Numbered from the stretch's first letter, positions 45,056 to 56,551 are shown. The stretch is DNA of 64,000 nucleotides from Lentinula raphanica (GCA_027919835.1 JANVFP010000028.1:434001-498000), one strand, 5' to 3'. Notes: generated from the letters alone by a model not told the origin. Numbers and translations are program-made.

Positions 45056-48000
45056 TCATAAGTCATTCCAAACCGAGAACATCTTGAGACCATTACCCCA
45101 CCTAGCTTTCCTGTCCTTCTCTCTCTTTTCTACATCTTCACGCTTTCGAGTAGCTAAGAAATCTTTGTCCGACATGCACAGGATACAGTAAAGCTTTTGT
45201 AAAAAAGACTGATAAGTTATCGGGTACCTATTGCAAATAGTTGTGATAACCCGGAGGGGGTCCCGGAAATGGCCCCGGGGGGTGGTCATGCCTGTCACCA
45301 CCTGTCACATATGGCTTATATTTACTGTTTTGGGTAATAAATAATCATCCAGATATTAAATAAGCAGTACATTTTCAAAAAAACTCGAAAATTCATAAAA
45401 ATTCATAAAAAACCTAAAATGGCCTGATTAGGTCAGATCAGGATATGTAAGCAAATGACCTCATATGATAAAAAATGATGTAGGGCCAATGTAGGTACTA
45501 AAAATAGCCCAAAAAATCACTAAAAATGCAAAAAATATTTAGGGATGGTATAGAGCCTATTGCAGGCCCAGGCACATCAAAATTACCAAAAAAGGAAAAA
45601 ATTGATCATGATCTCATCTTGTAGCAAAAAATCTGAAAAAATCCTAAAAATAGTCAAAAAATTCAGGGGTGCCTTGTTGGCCCTGAAAACGCAAAATAAA
45701 AAAAATACGCGACAAGTGTAAAAATTTTCATCACTCCAAATCATTCCAAATCCACTATACAGTCAGTATATATGATGTATATGCTATATTTAGCATCCTA
45801 GTACCTTTATTGGGCTAAAAATAGAACTTGATCTCATCTGATAGCAAAAAATCTGAAAAAATCATAAAAAATACTCAAAAAATTCAGGGGTGCCTCATTG
45901 GCCCTGAAAATGCAAAATAAAAAAATTTACACAACACAATTAAAAACAACATCACTCCAAATCATACCAAATCCACTACACAGTCAGTATATATCATGTA
46001 TATGCCATTTATAGCACCCCTAGTACCCTCAATCACTTATATCACTCAAGAATCATACCAAACTGAATAATATGGGGAGTAAATATATTGTACATGATAT
46101 TTTTAGCACACCTAGTACCCTTGATAACTTAGAACAATTTATATTACTCAATATGTCCAGTACACTTAGCACTTATCACACCTAACACACTAAAACTCAT
46201 AACAGTACTTATATGTATTATACTTAACACAGTTGACAATGAAAATACTGTAAACAGTGTTATCAGTCATTATACTTAACACACTTAACAGTCAAAAAGT
46301 CGGAACAGTTGTTATACTATAACACACTCATAACAACAAGTTTTGGGCGCTTATGGGCGCTTATTTGGTGTTTTTGAGTCGAAATTCATTAATAGCACAC
46401 TCAATAATTTTTGTGTGGGCTCTATATTGTGTAAGGATGTTGTTTATATCATAATACACTTGATACAGTTCGGAGAACTCAAAATTACAGCCTGTGAGAC
46501 TGGTTATATTGTGATCTTTTGTGATATAACAGTGTTTTATGTAAATGTCAATGCATACACCCATGTTGTGAAGTCAAACTGCTACTGGGTCATGAAAAGA
46601 GTCATCCTACAACCTATTCTATGCTATCTCTATGTGATACAGCCAAGAGATCTGTAATGGGGGTCATTGAATATGACATCTGTTGTTACATGTAAGTGCA
46701 GACATCTATAGTGTACATGAAACATGTACATGTATATCACAGAGTCCAATAGTCATAGTGAGTATCTGAACCATGTCCAGACACTTCTAGTAGACTGTAG
46801 GAGTGATTCCCTCATCAACCACCATCAGTATACTTGCATTACATGGACATATGCATTGACATTTACATAAAATACTGTTATATTTCAAAAGATCACAATA
46901 TAGCCAGCCCCACAGGTTGAATTTTCGAGTTCTCTGAATTGTATCTAGAAGAATATGATATAGACAACATTCTGACACAGTATAGAGCCCACATAAAAAT
47001 TATTGAGTGTGCTATTAATGAATTTCGACTCAAAAACACCAAATAAGTGCCCATAAGCGCCCAAAACTTGTTGTTATGAGTGTGTTATAGTATAACAACT
47101 GTTCCGACTTTTTGACTGTTAACGACTCAAAAACACCAAATAAGTGCCCATAAGCGCCCAAAACTTGTTGTTATGAGTGTGTTATAGTATAACAACTGTT
47201 CCGACTTTTTGACTGTTAACGACTCAAAAACACCAAATAAGTGCCCATAAGCGCCCAAAACTTGTTGTTATGAGTGTGTTATAGTATAACAACTGTTCCG
47301 ACTTTTTGACTGTTAACATATTCAATGACCCCCATTACAGATCTCTTGGCTGTATCACATAGAGATAGCATAGAATAGGTTGTAGGATGACTCTTTTTAT
47401 GACCCAGTAGCAGTTTGACTTCACAACATGGGTGTATGCATTGACATTTACATAAAACACTGTTATATCACAAAAGATCACAATATAACCAGTCTCACAG
47501 GCTGTAATTTTGAGTTCTCCGAACTGTATCAAGTGTATTATGATATAAACAACATCCTTACACAATATAGAGCCCACACAAAAATTATTGAGTGTGCTAT
47601 TAATGAATTTCGACTCAAAAACACCAAATAAGCGCCCATAAGCGCCCAAAACTTGTTGTTATGAGTGTGTTATAGTATAACAACTGTTCCGACTTTTTGA
47701 CTGTTAAGTGTGTTAAGTATAATGACTGATAACACTGTTTACAGTATTTTCATTGTCAACTGTGTTAAGTATAATACATATAAGTACTGTTATGAGTTTT
47801 AGTGTGTTAGGTGTGATAAGTGCTAAGTGTACTGGACATATTGAGTAATATAAATTGTTCTAAGTTATCAAGGGTACTAGGTGTGCTAAAATATCATGTA
47901 CAATATATTTACTCCCCAAATTATTCAGTTTGGTATGATTCTTGAGTGATATAAGTGATTGAGGGTACTAGGGGTGCTATAAATGGCATATACATGATAT

Positions 48001-50531
48001 ATACTGACTGTGTAGTGGATTTGGTATGATTTGGAGTGATGTTGTTTTTTAATTGTGTTGTGTAAATTTTTTTATTTTGCATTTTCAGGGCCAATGAGGC
48101 ACCCCTGAATTTTTTGAGTATTTTTTATGATTTTTTCAGATTTTTTGCTATCAGATGAGATCAAGTTCTATTTTTAGCCCAATAAAGGTACTAGGATGCT
48201 AAATATAGCATATACATCATATATACTGACTGTATAGTGGATTTGGAATGATTTGGAGTGATGAAAATTTTTACACTTGTCGCGTATTTTTTTTTATTTT
48301 GCGTTTTCAGGGCCAACAAGGCACCCCTGAATTTTTTGACTATTTTTAGGATTTTTTTCAGATTTTTTGCTACAAGATGAGATCATGATCAATTTTTTCC
48401 TTTTTTGGTAATTTTGATGTGCCTGGGCCTGCAATAGGCTCTATACCATCCCTAAATATTTTTTGCATTTTTAGTGATTTTTTGGGCTATTTTTAGTACC
48501 TACATTGGCCCTACATCATTTTTTATCATATGAGGTCATTTGCTTACATATCCTGATCTGACCTAATCAGGCCATTTTAGGTTTTTTATGAATTTTTATG
48601 AATTTTCGAGTTTTTTTGAAAATGTACTGCTTATTTAATATCTGGATGATTATTTATTACCCAAAACAGTAAATATAAGCCATATGTGACAGGTGGTGAC
48701 AGGCATGACCACCCCCCGGGGCCATTTCCGGGACCCCCTCCGGGTTATCACAACTATTTGCAATAGGTACCCGATAACTTATCGGTACTTTTTACAAAAG
48801 TTTTACAGTATCAGCTGCGACATGAAGCCGTTGTATACCCAGCGAAAAAGTCCGGAAGAAGAATACTGTACGATAGAGTAGCGTTCCTCCCCCTTTTGGA
48901 TGGGAAGGTTGGAATGTGTAAGAAGTGCAGAGGGAATGAGGATCGTAGAACCAGGTGGAAAGCGTATGATCAAGCCCAAATCCCAGAGTATAAGATGGCC
49001 ACCCCTGTCTGGATCAAAATTCCCCAGAGCAGTTATAGCGCACCACCCAAACGCCAAGTTGTAGTTATCGGTATGGGGCCAGGAGACAACAGCTGGACCC
49101 AAATTAAAGCTCACGCTGCTGAACGCGCTGTTCTTAAACCAACGTTTGAGCTTCGGGTCTGATGTAAAGAGAGATTCCAGTGTTTCTTGATAAAGGGTGA
49201 AGATCTTCTCAGCGAAAGATTGAAATAGACCTGTTTTTGATATGTGAGGCGAAGGAGAATGAAGGAACAGAGAGCACTTACAGTTTGTGAAGCCAATCAG
49301 GCGTTGAAAGCTAGTGGAAGCGGCGATATTCATCAAGATTCGGCGGTTTTCCACCCCATAGAACGCCATAGTTCCAGGAGCCTGAGAGGGAACGTCAGTG
49401 TCGTGAACTGAGCGACACAAGTCTGGGTCCTTACCTGACTTCCCCCTCCAAATGAAGTCCCCATGGAGACTGAAGGGCCCGAAACGCACTTGTTACTTCT
49501 CTGTTTTTGAGAGAAAGTCATCTTCTTTCATGCAGACCTAACTTGCTCTTCCAGCTCATTGATAACGCTGTCCCATTTTGGGTCTCGAGGCTTTCCTGCT
49601 AAGAGAGAGATTATATGGCCGGACTTGTCCAAAACAGCACAGCTCTCCCTAAGAGACGATCAGAAGCGCTCAAAAGAGAGGTGGAAAGAACTTACTGGCC
49701 CTGCCACTCTACCAACCGCAATTCAAAACCCTCACCCAACAGCTCCTGAAATGAAGGATGTATTCTTTCGAATTCTTGTCGAATGCCAGACCAGCCGCCG
49801 GAATTCACCGGAAGATCTTCTGTATGAAAATCGTCTACGGAGGACAAAGTCTGAGACTCAGCTACCCGACGGCGGGCAATCTCCTTAAGTCCTGTTTGAA
49901 ATTGAGCCTGCGCGTCTTCTCGAGCGAGCCGTCTTTTCTTCCGGTTTCGTAAAGTCTTTCGTCTTCTCCTAGCTCTCTTGCCTTGGCCTTGGCCGGGATC
50001 GTTGGAAGGGTCATCTTCCGTCTCTGAGGGGCTACTCTCTTCGCCAGACACAAGTGGTTGGAATGTAGAAGGAAGTGCTAGCTCCACCTCAATCGAATCG
50101 TCGAAGCTCTCGCAGGAATCTTCACTCTCAAGGTCTGAAAGCTCTGAGAGTTCCCCCTCTAAGTCGACCTCATAATCTCGGGATGTGGGAGTTTCCGGAT
50201 CTTCGTAGGCCTCTAACGCGTCTCGAAGGTCAAACTGAGAAGCAACGATAGGTTGTCCAGGGGAGAGAGCGTAGGCACGAAACTCCTTTCCGGAACGCAC
50301 TAATAAAGAAAGAAGTCAGTTTTGTTTTGGAAGTTTGAACGGTCGGGAGAGAGAGAGGGCCACAAGGTAAGATAGAGGAGATGATCATAGAGCTGGCGTG
50401 CTCTTAGATACTCTCGCCAGGCGCCAAAGTCGGGCCCTCGGAGACTATCCAATGCCAACCTAGCTCGATTCTTATTCTACGAAGGACAGGGACTTGGAAA
50501 GAGAATTTGTGAACTTACGGCCTCGACTCAT
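45056..50531 (-). CDS. TET/JBP-type 2-oxoglutarate/Fe(II) dioxygenase, C-terminal tail displaced by foldback F
   Basis: The reading frame probably begins at ATG 50531 (MSRGP), though the first splice phase is unresolved. It continues with NKNRARLALDSLRGPDF. A long N-terminal region is acidic then basic (GKRARRRRKTLRNRKKRR). The catalytic part, in exons at about 49.5-48.83 kb, has TSFGGGSQ, PGTMAFYG and IAASTSFQRLIGF. It continues with FNLGPAVVSWPHTDNYN (iron-binding His and Asp), DPDRGGHLILWDLG, IPSALLTHSN (distal His), GEERYSIVQY (Arg for 2-oxoglutarate) and GLFRWVYNGF. Enzymes of this family oxidise 5-methylpyrimidines in nucleic acids, and agaricomycete copies are known KDZ cargo. Foldback F separates the last 37 codons (45169-45056, ending FSVWNDL). 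With F present the frame stops 6 codons after GF in the foldback terminus; excision of F plus one 7-bp copy restores it. Confidence 0.85.
45177..48817 (+). mobile_element. Foldback element F (3.64 kb) inserted in the TET/JBP coding sequence
   Basis: It starts CACAGGATAC and ends GTATCAGCTG, and is flanked by CGACATG on both sides (45170-45176 and 48818-48824), a perfect 7-bp duplication. It is longer than the other foldbacks. The inverted arms extend to about 1.49 kb each (45177-46670 and 47317-48817), and the centre keeps an extra copy of the normal loop and inner right arm (46671-47025) plus a triplication. Confidence 0.92.
47026..47316 (+). repeat. 97-bp tandem repeat, three copies, in the centre of foldback F
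   Basis: Copies begin at 47026, 47123 and 47220 with CGACTCAAAAACACC and end GACTTTTTGACTGTTAA; they are essentially identical. The flanking junction at 47316 switches directly into an inverted copy of 46343-46670. Confidence 0.92.
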
Positions 50532-50788
50532 GAACAATACCAACAACGAAAGGATGAAGAGAAGCAAACGGATGCTGAATATGATTGAAGGAAAGGATAA
50601 GCGTCGACAATCAACGAACTCGAAGTGACAAGGCGTCTTGTCACATCACATGACAATTATCTTGTAATCAAAAGTCACTGTCTTTCGACTTAGTCATTTT
50701 TCTTACGAACTCTCCAGACTCAACCTCAGTTTTCTAAAAACCATCGAGAAGAGCGACATCTTTTTTTTTTCAAAAATACTCAATATCC
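50532..50788. promoter_or_regulatory. Divergent intergenic region between TET/JBP and accessory gene
   Basis: The 257 bp lie between two start codons facing away from each other, so the region presumably holds both promoters. A T-rich tract (TTTTTTTTTTT near 50761) precedes the plus-strand ATG. No TATA box or operator could be supported. Confidence 0.45.
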
Positions 50789-53700
50789 ATGCCTAGGAAA
50801 AGTACAGGTAGAAAACAGGGCAATCAGGGCCATTTTCACGGGGAGCCTTTAGCTCTCCTCGAGTCTTATGCCCAAGCTTACGTCGACGCTGGCATGAACA
50901 AAACGTTGTTTTGGAAAGACTTCTGGCCAGATTGGTATAAGAATTACCCTCCTCTTTCTCCAGAAACGACCTCCTCTTCCAATGACGCTTCTGCTTCTGC
51001 TTCCGTTCCCGAAAACAATGAGGCCCCTGTTTCCGCTCCCGCAACTAACGACTCCCTTGGTGAACCCGCTTCGACTATGGACCCAGACATTCTGAATGCA
51101 AGAGGCACTTCTCAACAGGTAAGTACAAAGATGTAGGCCGCTAACTATGAACTCTTGTACTGACCTGTGCTGCCTAGAAAATCAAAAGTTGGTTTAGCAA
51201 CCGGGCGACCAAATTCAAGAACAGAGAAAAGAATCCCTTCCTTCACTACTTGAGGCGCCTTGACAAGAAACTGGTTCCTCCCAGACTCACCCCCATCCAC
51301 AAGTTTTTTATGCAGCTTCCTGAATATTCCGCGGAAGTAGATGCTCAGTATCGTCTACAGTTCATTAACAAGGGCGGAAGCAGCAAGGTCGAGGAGGAAA
51401 ATGAGGATGAGGAAGTGGACCAGCTGGACGACAGTGAGAAGGAGGAGGAGAAGGACGACGACGACGGCGAGGGAGCTGTTGTCGATGAGGAAAAAGCCTT
51501 AGCTTTGAGTAGAAGGGTTCATATTGCTTCGACCCTCTTTGCCTTGAAACCTAAGGAAGTCAAGGAGGAGGTCGCCCGTCTTCGTCAAGCGGATTACGAG
51601 GAGCGTAAGAAAAAGTACGAAGCATCTCTCTCTGGGGATGATCTTTTCGACGAAGCGCTGGTACCTGAGTAAGCCATTCCAACCTAACCTTGTTCTCATG
51701 TTCTAATTCCCTTTCCTAGGAGACGAAACTACATCGCGGCTCTTACTCAACCTTTCCTGGACGCTCTTGCGAAGATGACGAACACCAAAGTATCCCTCAA
51801 TGTTGCTGCTCTTGAAGTTACCCCTGAAAGGAAGGATAATCTGTTTGCTAGGCAGTAAGTTCATGTATTGACTCACTTTGTATTGTATTCAAATCTCATA
51901 TATATTCAGCATTCAATCCAACAATGTCGCGAAGAAATTTTCAGATTGGGGTCCCGACTCGTTTCGGGATCAGTACGTCAAGTCTTTCATTAGTTATGTT
52001 CAGGCTATGACGGAACTAGAGAAAGGTATGAGTTTCCAGCGTATGTCTCGTTCTGTTTACTTACATCCAATCAGCGACCTCGGTCTCTCAATCCGTCCCT
52101 CCTGCATCTACGGTCGACAACCTCCTCCAGAACACCGACCTTCTGAAACTCGATGACAAAGAGCCGAGGGCAGGCGATAGCACACAGAAGGGGAAGAAGA
52201 GAGGAAGGGACCCGTTGGAGTCTGTCTCCACCTCCGGGAGGAGATCGAAGAGGCAGAAAGGAAAAGGAAAAGGGAAGGCCAGACAGCGAGAAGACTCATT
52301 GTCCAAGAGTGCAATGTCCTCTCCTGAGAGCGGAGAATCTGAGGAAGAGGAACCGCTGATCCTTCTCAGAAGATCCACCCGAGGTCGAAACCAAAAACCC
52401 CAGTCCTCATCGATGGAAAAAACCACTTCCTCTCTAAAAAACACTACTCCCAGCACTGAACCCACTGCCACTGCAAAGACCTCCTCTCCCACCACTCAGC
52501 CTCAACCCCAACTCAACATAGAAGAGGACTTGGCAACGTTATCCGTCGAGGACCGTGAAAAACATCTTGCGCGTTACGGCGGTTTTAATCCCTATTGGTA
52601 CAATATCGTCAGGCGTAACAATTTGGAGAAAGAGCAACAGAAAAAGAAGAAGGCATCGGAAAAAGAGACGAGTGGGAGTGAGACTGGGGAAGCTGCTGGT
52701 GCCAACTCAGATAAGGCTCCTCATCAGGAAAAATATTCTCATCTCTAGAGTCCCCAGAGATACCCCCCAATTCCTAGGTAGTCTCAGAGAGCCTAGAGTA
52801 TCTGAGTTCTTTGAGGCTTCTAAAAATTCTCTGGGTGCTTTCTGATGCTTTCTAGTGCTTTCTGGTGCTTTCAGATGCTTTCAGGATCTTTCAGGATCTC
52901 TAGGATGTTTTTTGATCTTTCAAAGCTCACAAAAATCTCTGAGCAGCTTAGGAATTGGGGGGTATCTCTGGGGACTCTAGAGATGAGAATATTTTTCCTG
53001 ATGCTGATCACCAAGTGGCCGCTGTGGAAGCAAACTCGGAGTCATCCGCTATGAACTCGGAATTGTCCGCAGTGAACTCGGAGTTGTCCGCTGGCGCTAA
53101 AGTTTCTTCCGGTGCTAAGACATCTTCTGTCGCTACCGTTACCACAGTTGTTTCCAGCCCCATCACTCCTGCTGCCATCACTCCTACTTCCCTCAATGCT
53201 GCTGTTCCTGCTCCTCCTGCTCCTGCTCCCTCTCCTGTTCATTCCATTCCCACTGCTCCTGTTTCTCCGGCGGTCTCCGGTCCTGTTTCTCCAAAGGCCT
53301 CCGCTCCTATTTCTCCAGCAGTCCCCGCTGTGGGTACTACTCAGATTCCCACTGCTGTAACTCCCATTGCTTCCAAACCGGCTCTTGTTGCTCCTGTCCC
53401 TGCTCCCGTTGCTCCCATTGCTCCCGTGCCAGCTCCCATTGCTCCCGTTGCTCCCGTACCAGCTCCCGTTTCTCAATCTATGCCTACGCTGGAAGGAGGA
53501 CCAGACCGCGATCCTCTCAACCCGAAACCCGTCGCATCTAAACCTTCGGAAGGTGCTTCGGATTCCGCACAGTCCTCAGCTCAGCGTGTTTCAAAAAGAT
53601 CTGCTCCTACCTCCTCCGCCTCAACGTCCTCCACAAACTCAGACCAAGCCTGGTTCAACAACATCAAGGAGAAACTCTTGGGGGCCAAGGGTATGAGTAG

Positions 53701-54181
53701 AGCTCCTGGTTGGAAGGAGACTCTCAATCTCTGGCTTCAGCTCGAGGCCCTCCATGGGTTCACCAAACGAGGCAAGGGTTTGCCGACTACTTCCCGTCCT
53801 GTGGCAGTAGGAAACTGGGTAAAGTCCTACAGGATCGAGAAGACGGAGAATATTCCTAAAGGCGTTGGGAAAGCTGAAGAGTTTGGTTCAGAAGTTCTCA
53901 AATGGTGGCGCTTTTTGAATCCATCGTGGAGGACCCCTTCCCCTACTGGAACCTTCTTGCGCGTAGGAGAGGGGGATTGGGAGGCCCTGGAGGTGTATGG
54001 AGCCAATGGCTTTCTCAGTGTGCTTGGTTGCATGACGTGGTGGCAGCAACGCGCTGAAGAGGAGCGTATCATTGACGATCGTTGGTTCGTTCTGAAGGAA
54101 GACTTGGACTGGGTTCTCAAACAACAAATATTACAGCTAGATCCTGAAGCACTTAGTCAGAAGAAGCAGCGCACTGCTTAG
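50789..54181 (+). pseudogene. KDZ-associated accessory protein with WW-rich C-terminal domain, interrupted by a small element
   Basis: A multi-exon gene from ATG 50789 (MPRKSTGRKQGNQGHFH) to TAG 54181, with clear introns at about 51120-51177, 51670-51719, 51857-51909 and 52026-52074. N-terminal features: LALLESYAQAYVDAG, TLFWKDFWPDWYKNYPP and KIKSWFSNRATKFKNR (resembling a homeodomain third helix, which is only a likeness). The middle is acidic and basic low complexity; a Pro/Ala/Val repeat follows (53.2-53.5 kb). The C-terminal domain has WLQLEALHGF, VGNWVKSYR, VLKWWRFLNPSWR, LEVYGANGFLSVLGCMTWW and DLDWVLKQQ. A 282-bp element (52722-53003) introduces a stop; removing it with one CT copy restores the frame (NSDKAP|DHQVAA). 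A paralogue lies at 60128-62154. Function is unknown; DNA binding is possible. Confidence 0.75.
52722..53003. mobile_element. Small CATCAGG-family element in the accessory gene (282 bp)
   Basis: It has the family ends with a CT duplication (52720-52721 and 53004-53005) and terminal inverted repeats of about 54 bp. It is nearly the same as the copy at 10731-10993 but with about 20 bp more in the centre. Confidence 0.93.
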
Positions 54182-54256
54182 GACAATCGTATGTATCATA
54201 TATCAAACCCGCGCTCGATATCTAGGCTTTTTGTATATAATTGAAGTATCAAGTGC

Positions 54257-54516
54257 TTTTACAAATATATGTGTTATCGAGTTCTTTTGAAAAAGGATCC
54301 CCCCAGGGCACTGCGAAGAAAGTAGTATTGTGCCGGTGAAGCCGAAAGTCCTGCTGTTTGATGGCCTGGGCGCTTTCGGACCTCCTGAGCGCTTAAATGA
54401 ACCCAGCCCGTAGCCCTCGTCCCATTTCCGGAGGGCCTCCGAGTTATCACAGATATTTTCAAACGTTCCTCGATAACTCATTGGGTGTTTTTACAAAGGC
54501 TTCACTGTATCCTGTG
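54257..54516 (-). repeat. Right terminal inverted repeat of the composite element
   Basis: This is the inverted counterpart of 16838-17097, with about one difference per ten bases. It ends GTATCCTGTG and is followed by CGTTGTT. It starts about 75 bp after the stop codon of the accessory gene. Confidence 0.85.
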
Positions 54517-54523
54517 CGTTGTT

Positions 54524-56551
54524 GCGTACGACAGTGAGGGCTACTGATTAGAGCGTTTGAGTCGGTCTATTTCATGATCTCAGGTAAGTGTAAGATAATA
54601 TAACTCAACACAGATGCTGTAGATGTTGTTCTCGTTGTAAGACGTCGTCACTAATTGAATGTTAGAATTGACAGCCTATTCGGAGATCCATTCCAAAGAC
54701 GACGATGACGACAATCATTAGCATGGCCATAGTAAGTTCTCGGACGTTGCTCGTAGTGAAAGGGCCAGCAATGAATTTGCGAGGAGATGGGGGCTGCTGG
54801 TACTTTGCAGGTCCCACATTCGGCAGGGCACAGCTTACTTGCACTCGCAGGTATGCGATTTCGGTGACTTTAAGTTGATATTGTTCTCAATGCCAAGTTC
54901 AGAGTACGGCTCCGATGACAGTCGTCTCAAATTCACCAAAGCGACTTATCAACTCTGCCCGACAATGAACAAATATCTCCATCCCTACATTCGATCCGAA
55001 TCTGTGAAAACGAATCCATGTTTTCACTCGATGACGATCAAACCTCTCCTCCTTCCCCACATTTGACCCAATTCATAACTTCGCCCGAACGCCCGATTGG
55101 TATGTGTCTGATATCGTTCACACTGGAAGGGAATGAGTATTTTACATCTGTAAAACTATCTGCATTATCAAAAATTTTACAACAAATTTTGCTGTCCATC
55201 TGACCATGGTTATACAGTGTATAGAACCTGTGTAAAATGGCTTGAAAAAAACTGCATTTAACCAACATTGATTCAGCTGTAAAATGACAGGTAAATTGGT
55301 ATCTATTTCCTGTGTTGTATAGACTGTTTATCAAGTGTTAAACAAATGAACTTACCAGTCATATTGCCTGAGATATACTATAAATTTTACTAGGCTTTTC
55401 ACCGAAGTTAAATGTCAGATTTTACGGCTGCGAAAAGGAACGGGCGCTGAACGGGCACTGAGCGGGCACTCAATGGGTAATTATTGGGTGACCATTGGGC
55501 TATCAATGGTCGCTCAATACGTTGAGTGAGTTGAGGGGACAAGCATCGGCCCCTCTCCACAGACTCGGTTTGTATGTCAACATATTTCGTCTTAGTGGCT
55601 TCCTAACCAAGTTCAAGCAGTCCTCGTCGAGAAGCAAGTCCGTTACTGCCGTCCCAAGGCCTGGAAAGGTGGTCACAGTCACAACGCCTGCTAGATCCGC
55701 TGCGGTTACCGCTTCGAGGAGTACTAAGCTTGGACCAAAGATCATGTCACAGGCCCAATCTGAGCAGCACCGCGACGCGGGGTGATTCAAAGTCTGCGTT
55801 GAGTGTCGGAAGCCTTCAAGTGCAGATTTGGGCGGGAGTATTGTTTCAATGACAGATTTACAGGCGGAGCTTGTAGAGGACTTTATGTTTGATCAGGCGC
55901 GAGGTGTTACATGTCTCGTAGGAGGGACGGCGGTTTCACAAATCATTTGTATCGATTTTCTGTTCTTTTGTAAACAATAATGCAGTCGAGTCGTTTTGAC
56001 CCCGTGTACACGAATCCCAGCATGAATTGAAGATACGCGCGAATGGATGTGGTTCTTGGAGCAGTCCTTGCATTGATGAATCTAGGTCGAAACCCATTGC
56101 ACTACTAGTAACACTGCTGCTGTCGCTGAAGAGCCAGGAGTGAAGACTGTGCAAGAGATAATGGGCATCGTCAGATCCCAACAGGGCCAAAGAAGGTGCG
56201 AAGTTTACTGCGGAGCGCACTGGAGGGTCGGGCGCGTCGAGTGTGAGGTCGACTCGTTGATCATGAAGATGAGAATTTTGCAGTTTTCTCCCTTTGTACT
56301 ATATAGATTTTGTGTGATGTTGATTCAACATATTACTAGATATCTAAAGAGTCGTTGTTGCCCGAACGGTCACAAATATTCACAATATGGTGTACTTCTT
56401 GCGAACGAGTCCAAACGTTGGTCAAGATCATCAATGTTCTGGCAGTCGGAATCGATGAATCAGACAGGCATGAACATTGAAAGACATGTCTCCATTAATT
56501 GAATCATTTCCAGATATACATGTAGGCATCGTAAAGTGAGCGTCAATCACC
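54524..56551. other. Mostly unresolved DNA right of the composite element
   Basis: Several short frames were considered. A minus-strand one (54844-54662) has a hydrophobic stretch, AMLMIVVIVVFGM. A plus-strand start at 55018 (MFSLDDDQTSPPSPHLTQF) leads to a donor GTATGTG at 55099. A Ser/Arg/Thr-rich frame runs to 55785. None could be joined or identified. From 55100 to 55440 the sequence is rich in TTTTAC and GTAAAA words, as in decayed inverted-repeat elements. Three near copies of GAACGGGCACT lie near 55440-55472. Confidence 0.3.

Larger units (their letters stand above)
16838..54516. mobile_element. 37.7-kb composite KDZ element carrying a TET/JBP dioxygenase
   Basis: The left end reads CAGCTGATACTGTGAAGCC and the right end reads inward CACAGGATACAGTGAAGCC. 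The two ends are inverted copies for about 260 bp (16838-17097 and 54257-54516), including ATCGAGGAACGTTTGAAAAT, CTCCGGAAATGGGACG and GGTTCATTTAAGCGCTC. The flanks are TGTTGTT (16831-16837) and CGTTGTT (54517-54523), a 7-bp duplication with one mismatch. Two foldbacks with the same end types also have 7-bp duplications. Inside, in order: KDZ-2 (split), a small gene, a truncated zinc-knuckle gene, fragments, the TET/JBP gene and a divergently transcribed accessory gene. About 25 kb of its length is later insertions. Confidence 0.75.

Noticed and set aside
16838..54516. Interpretation of the two 260-bp ends as long terminal repeats of a retrotransposon
   Set aside because: The copies are inverted, not direct, and no reverse transcriptase or integrase is present between them.
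55503..55790. Minus-strand 95-codon frame at 55.5-55.8 kb
   Set aside because: The opposite strand is equally open and neither shows a domain, splice structure or start context that decides between them.
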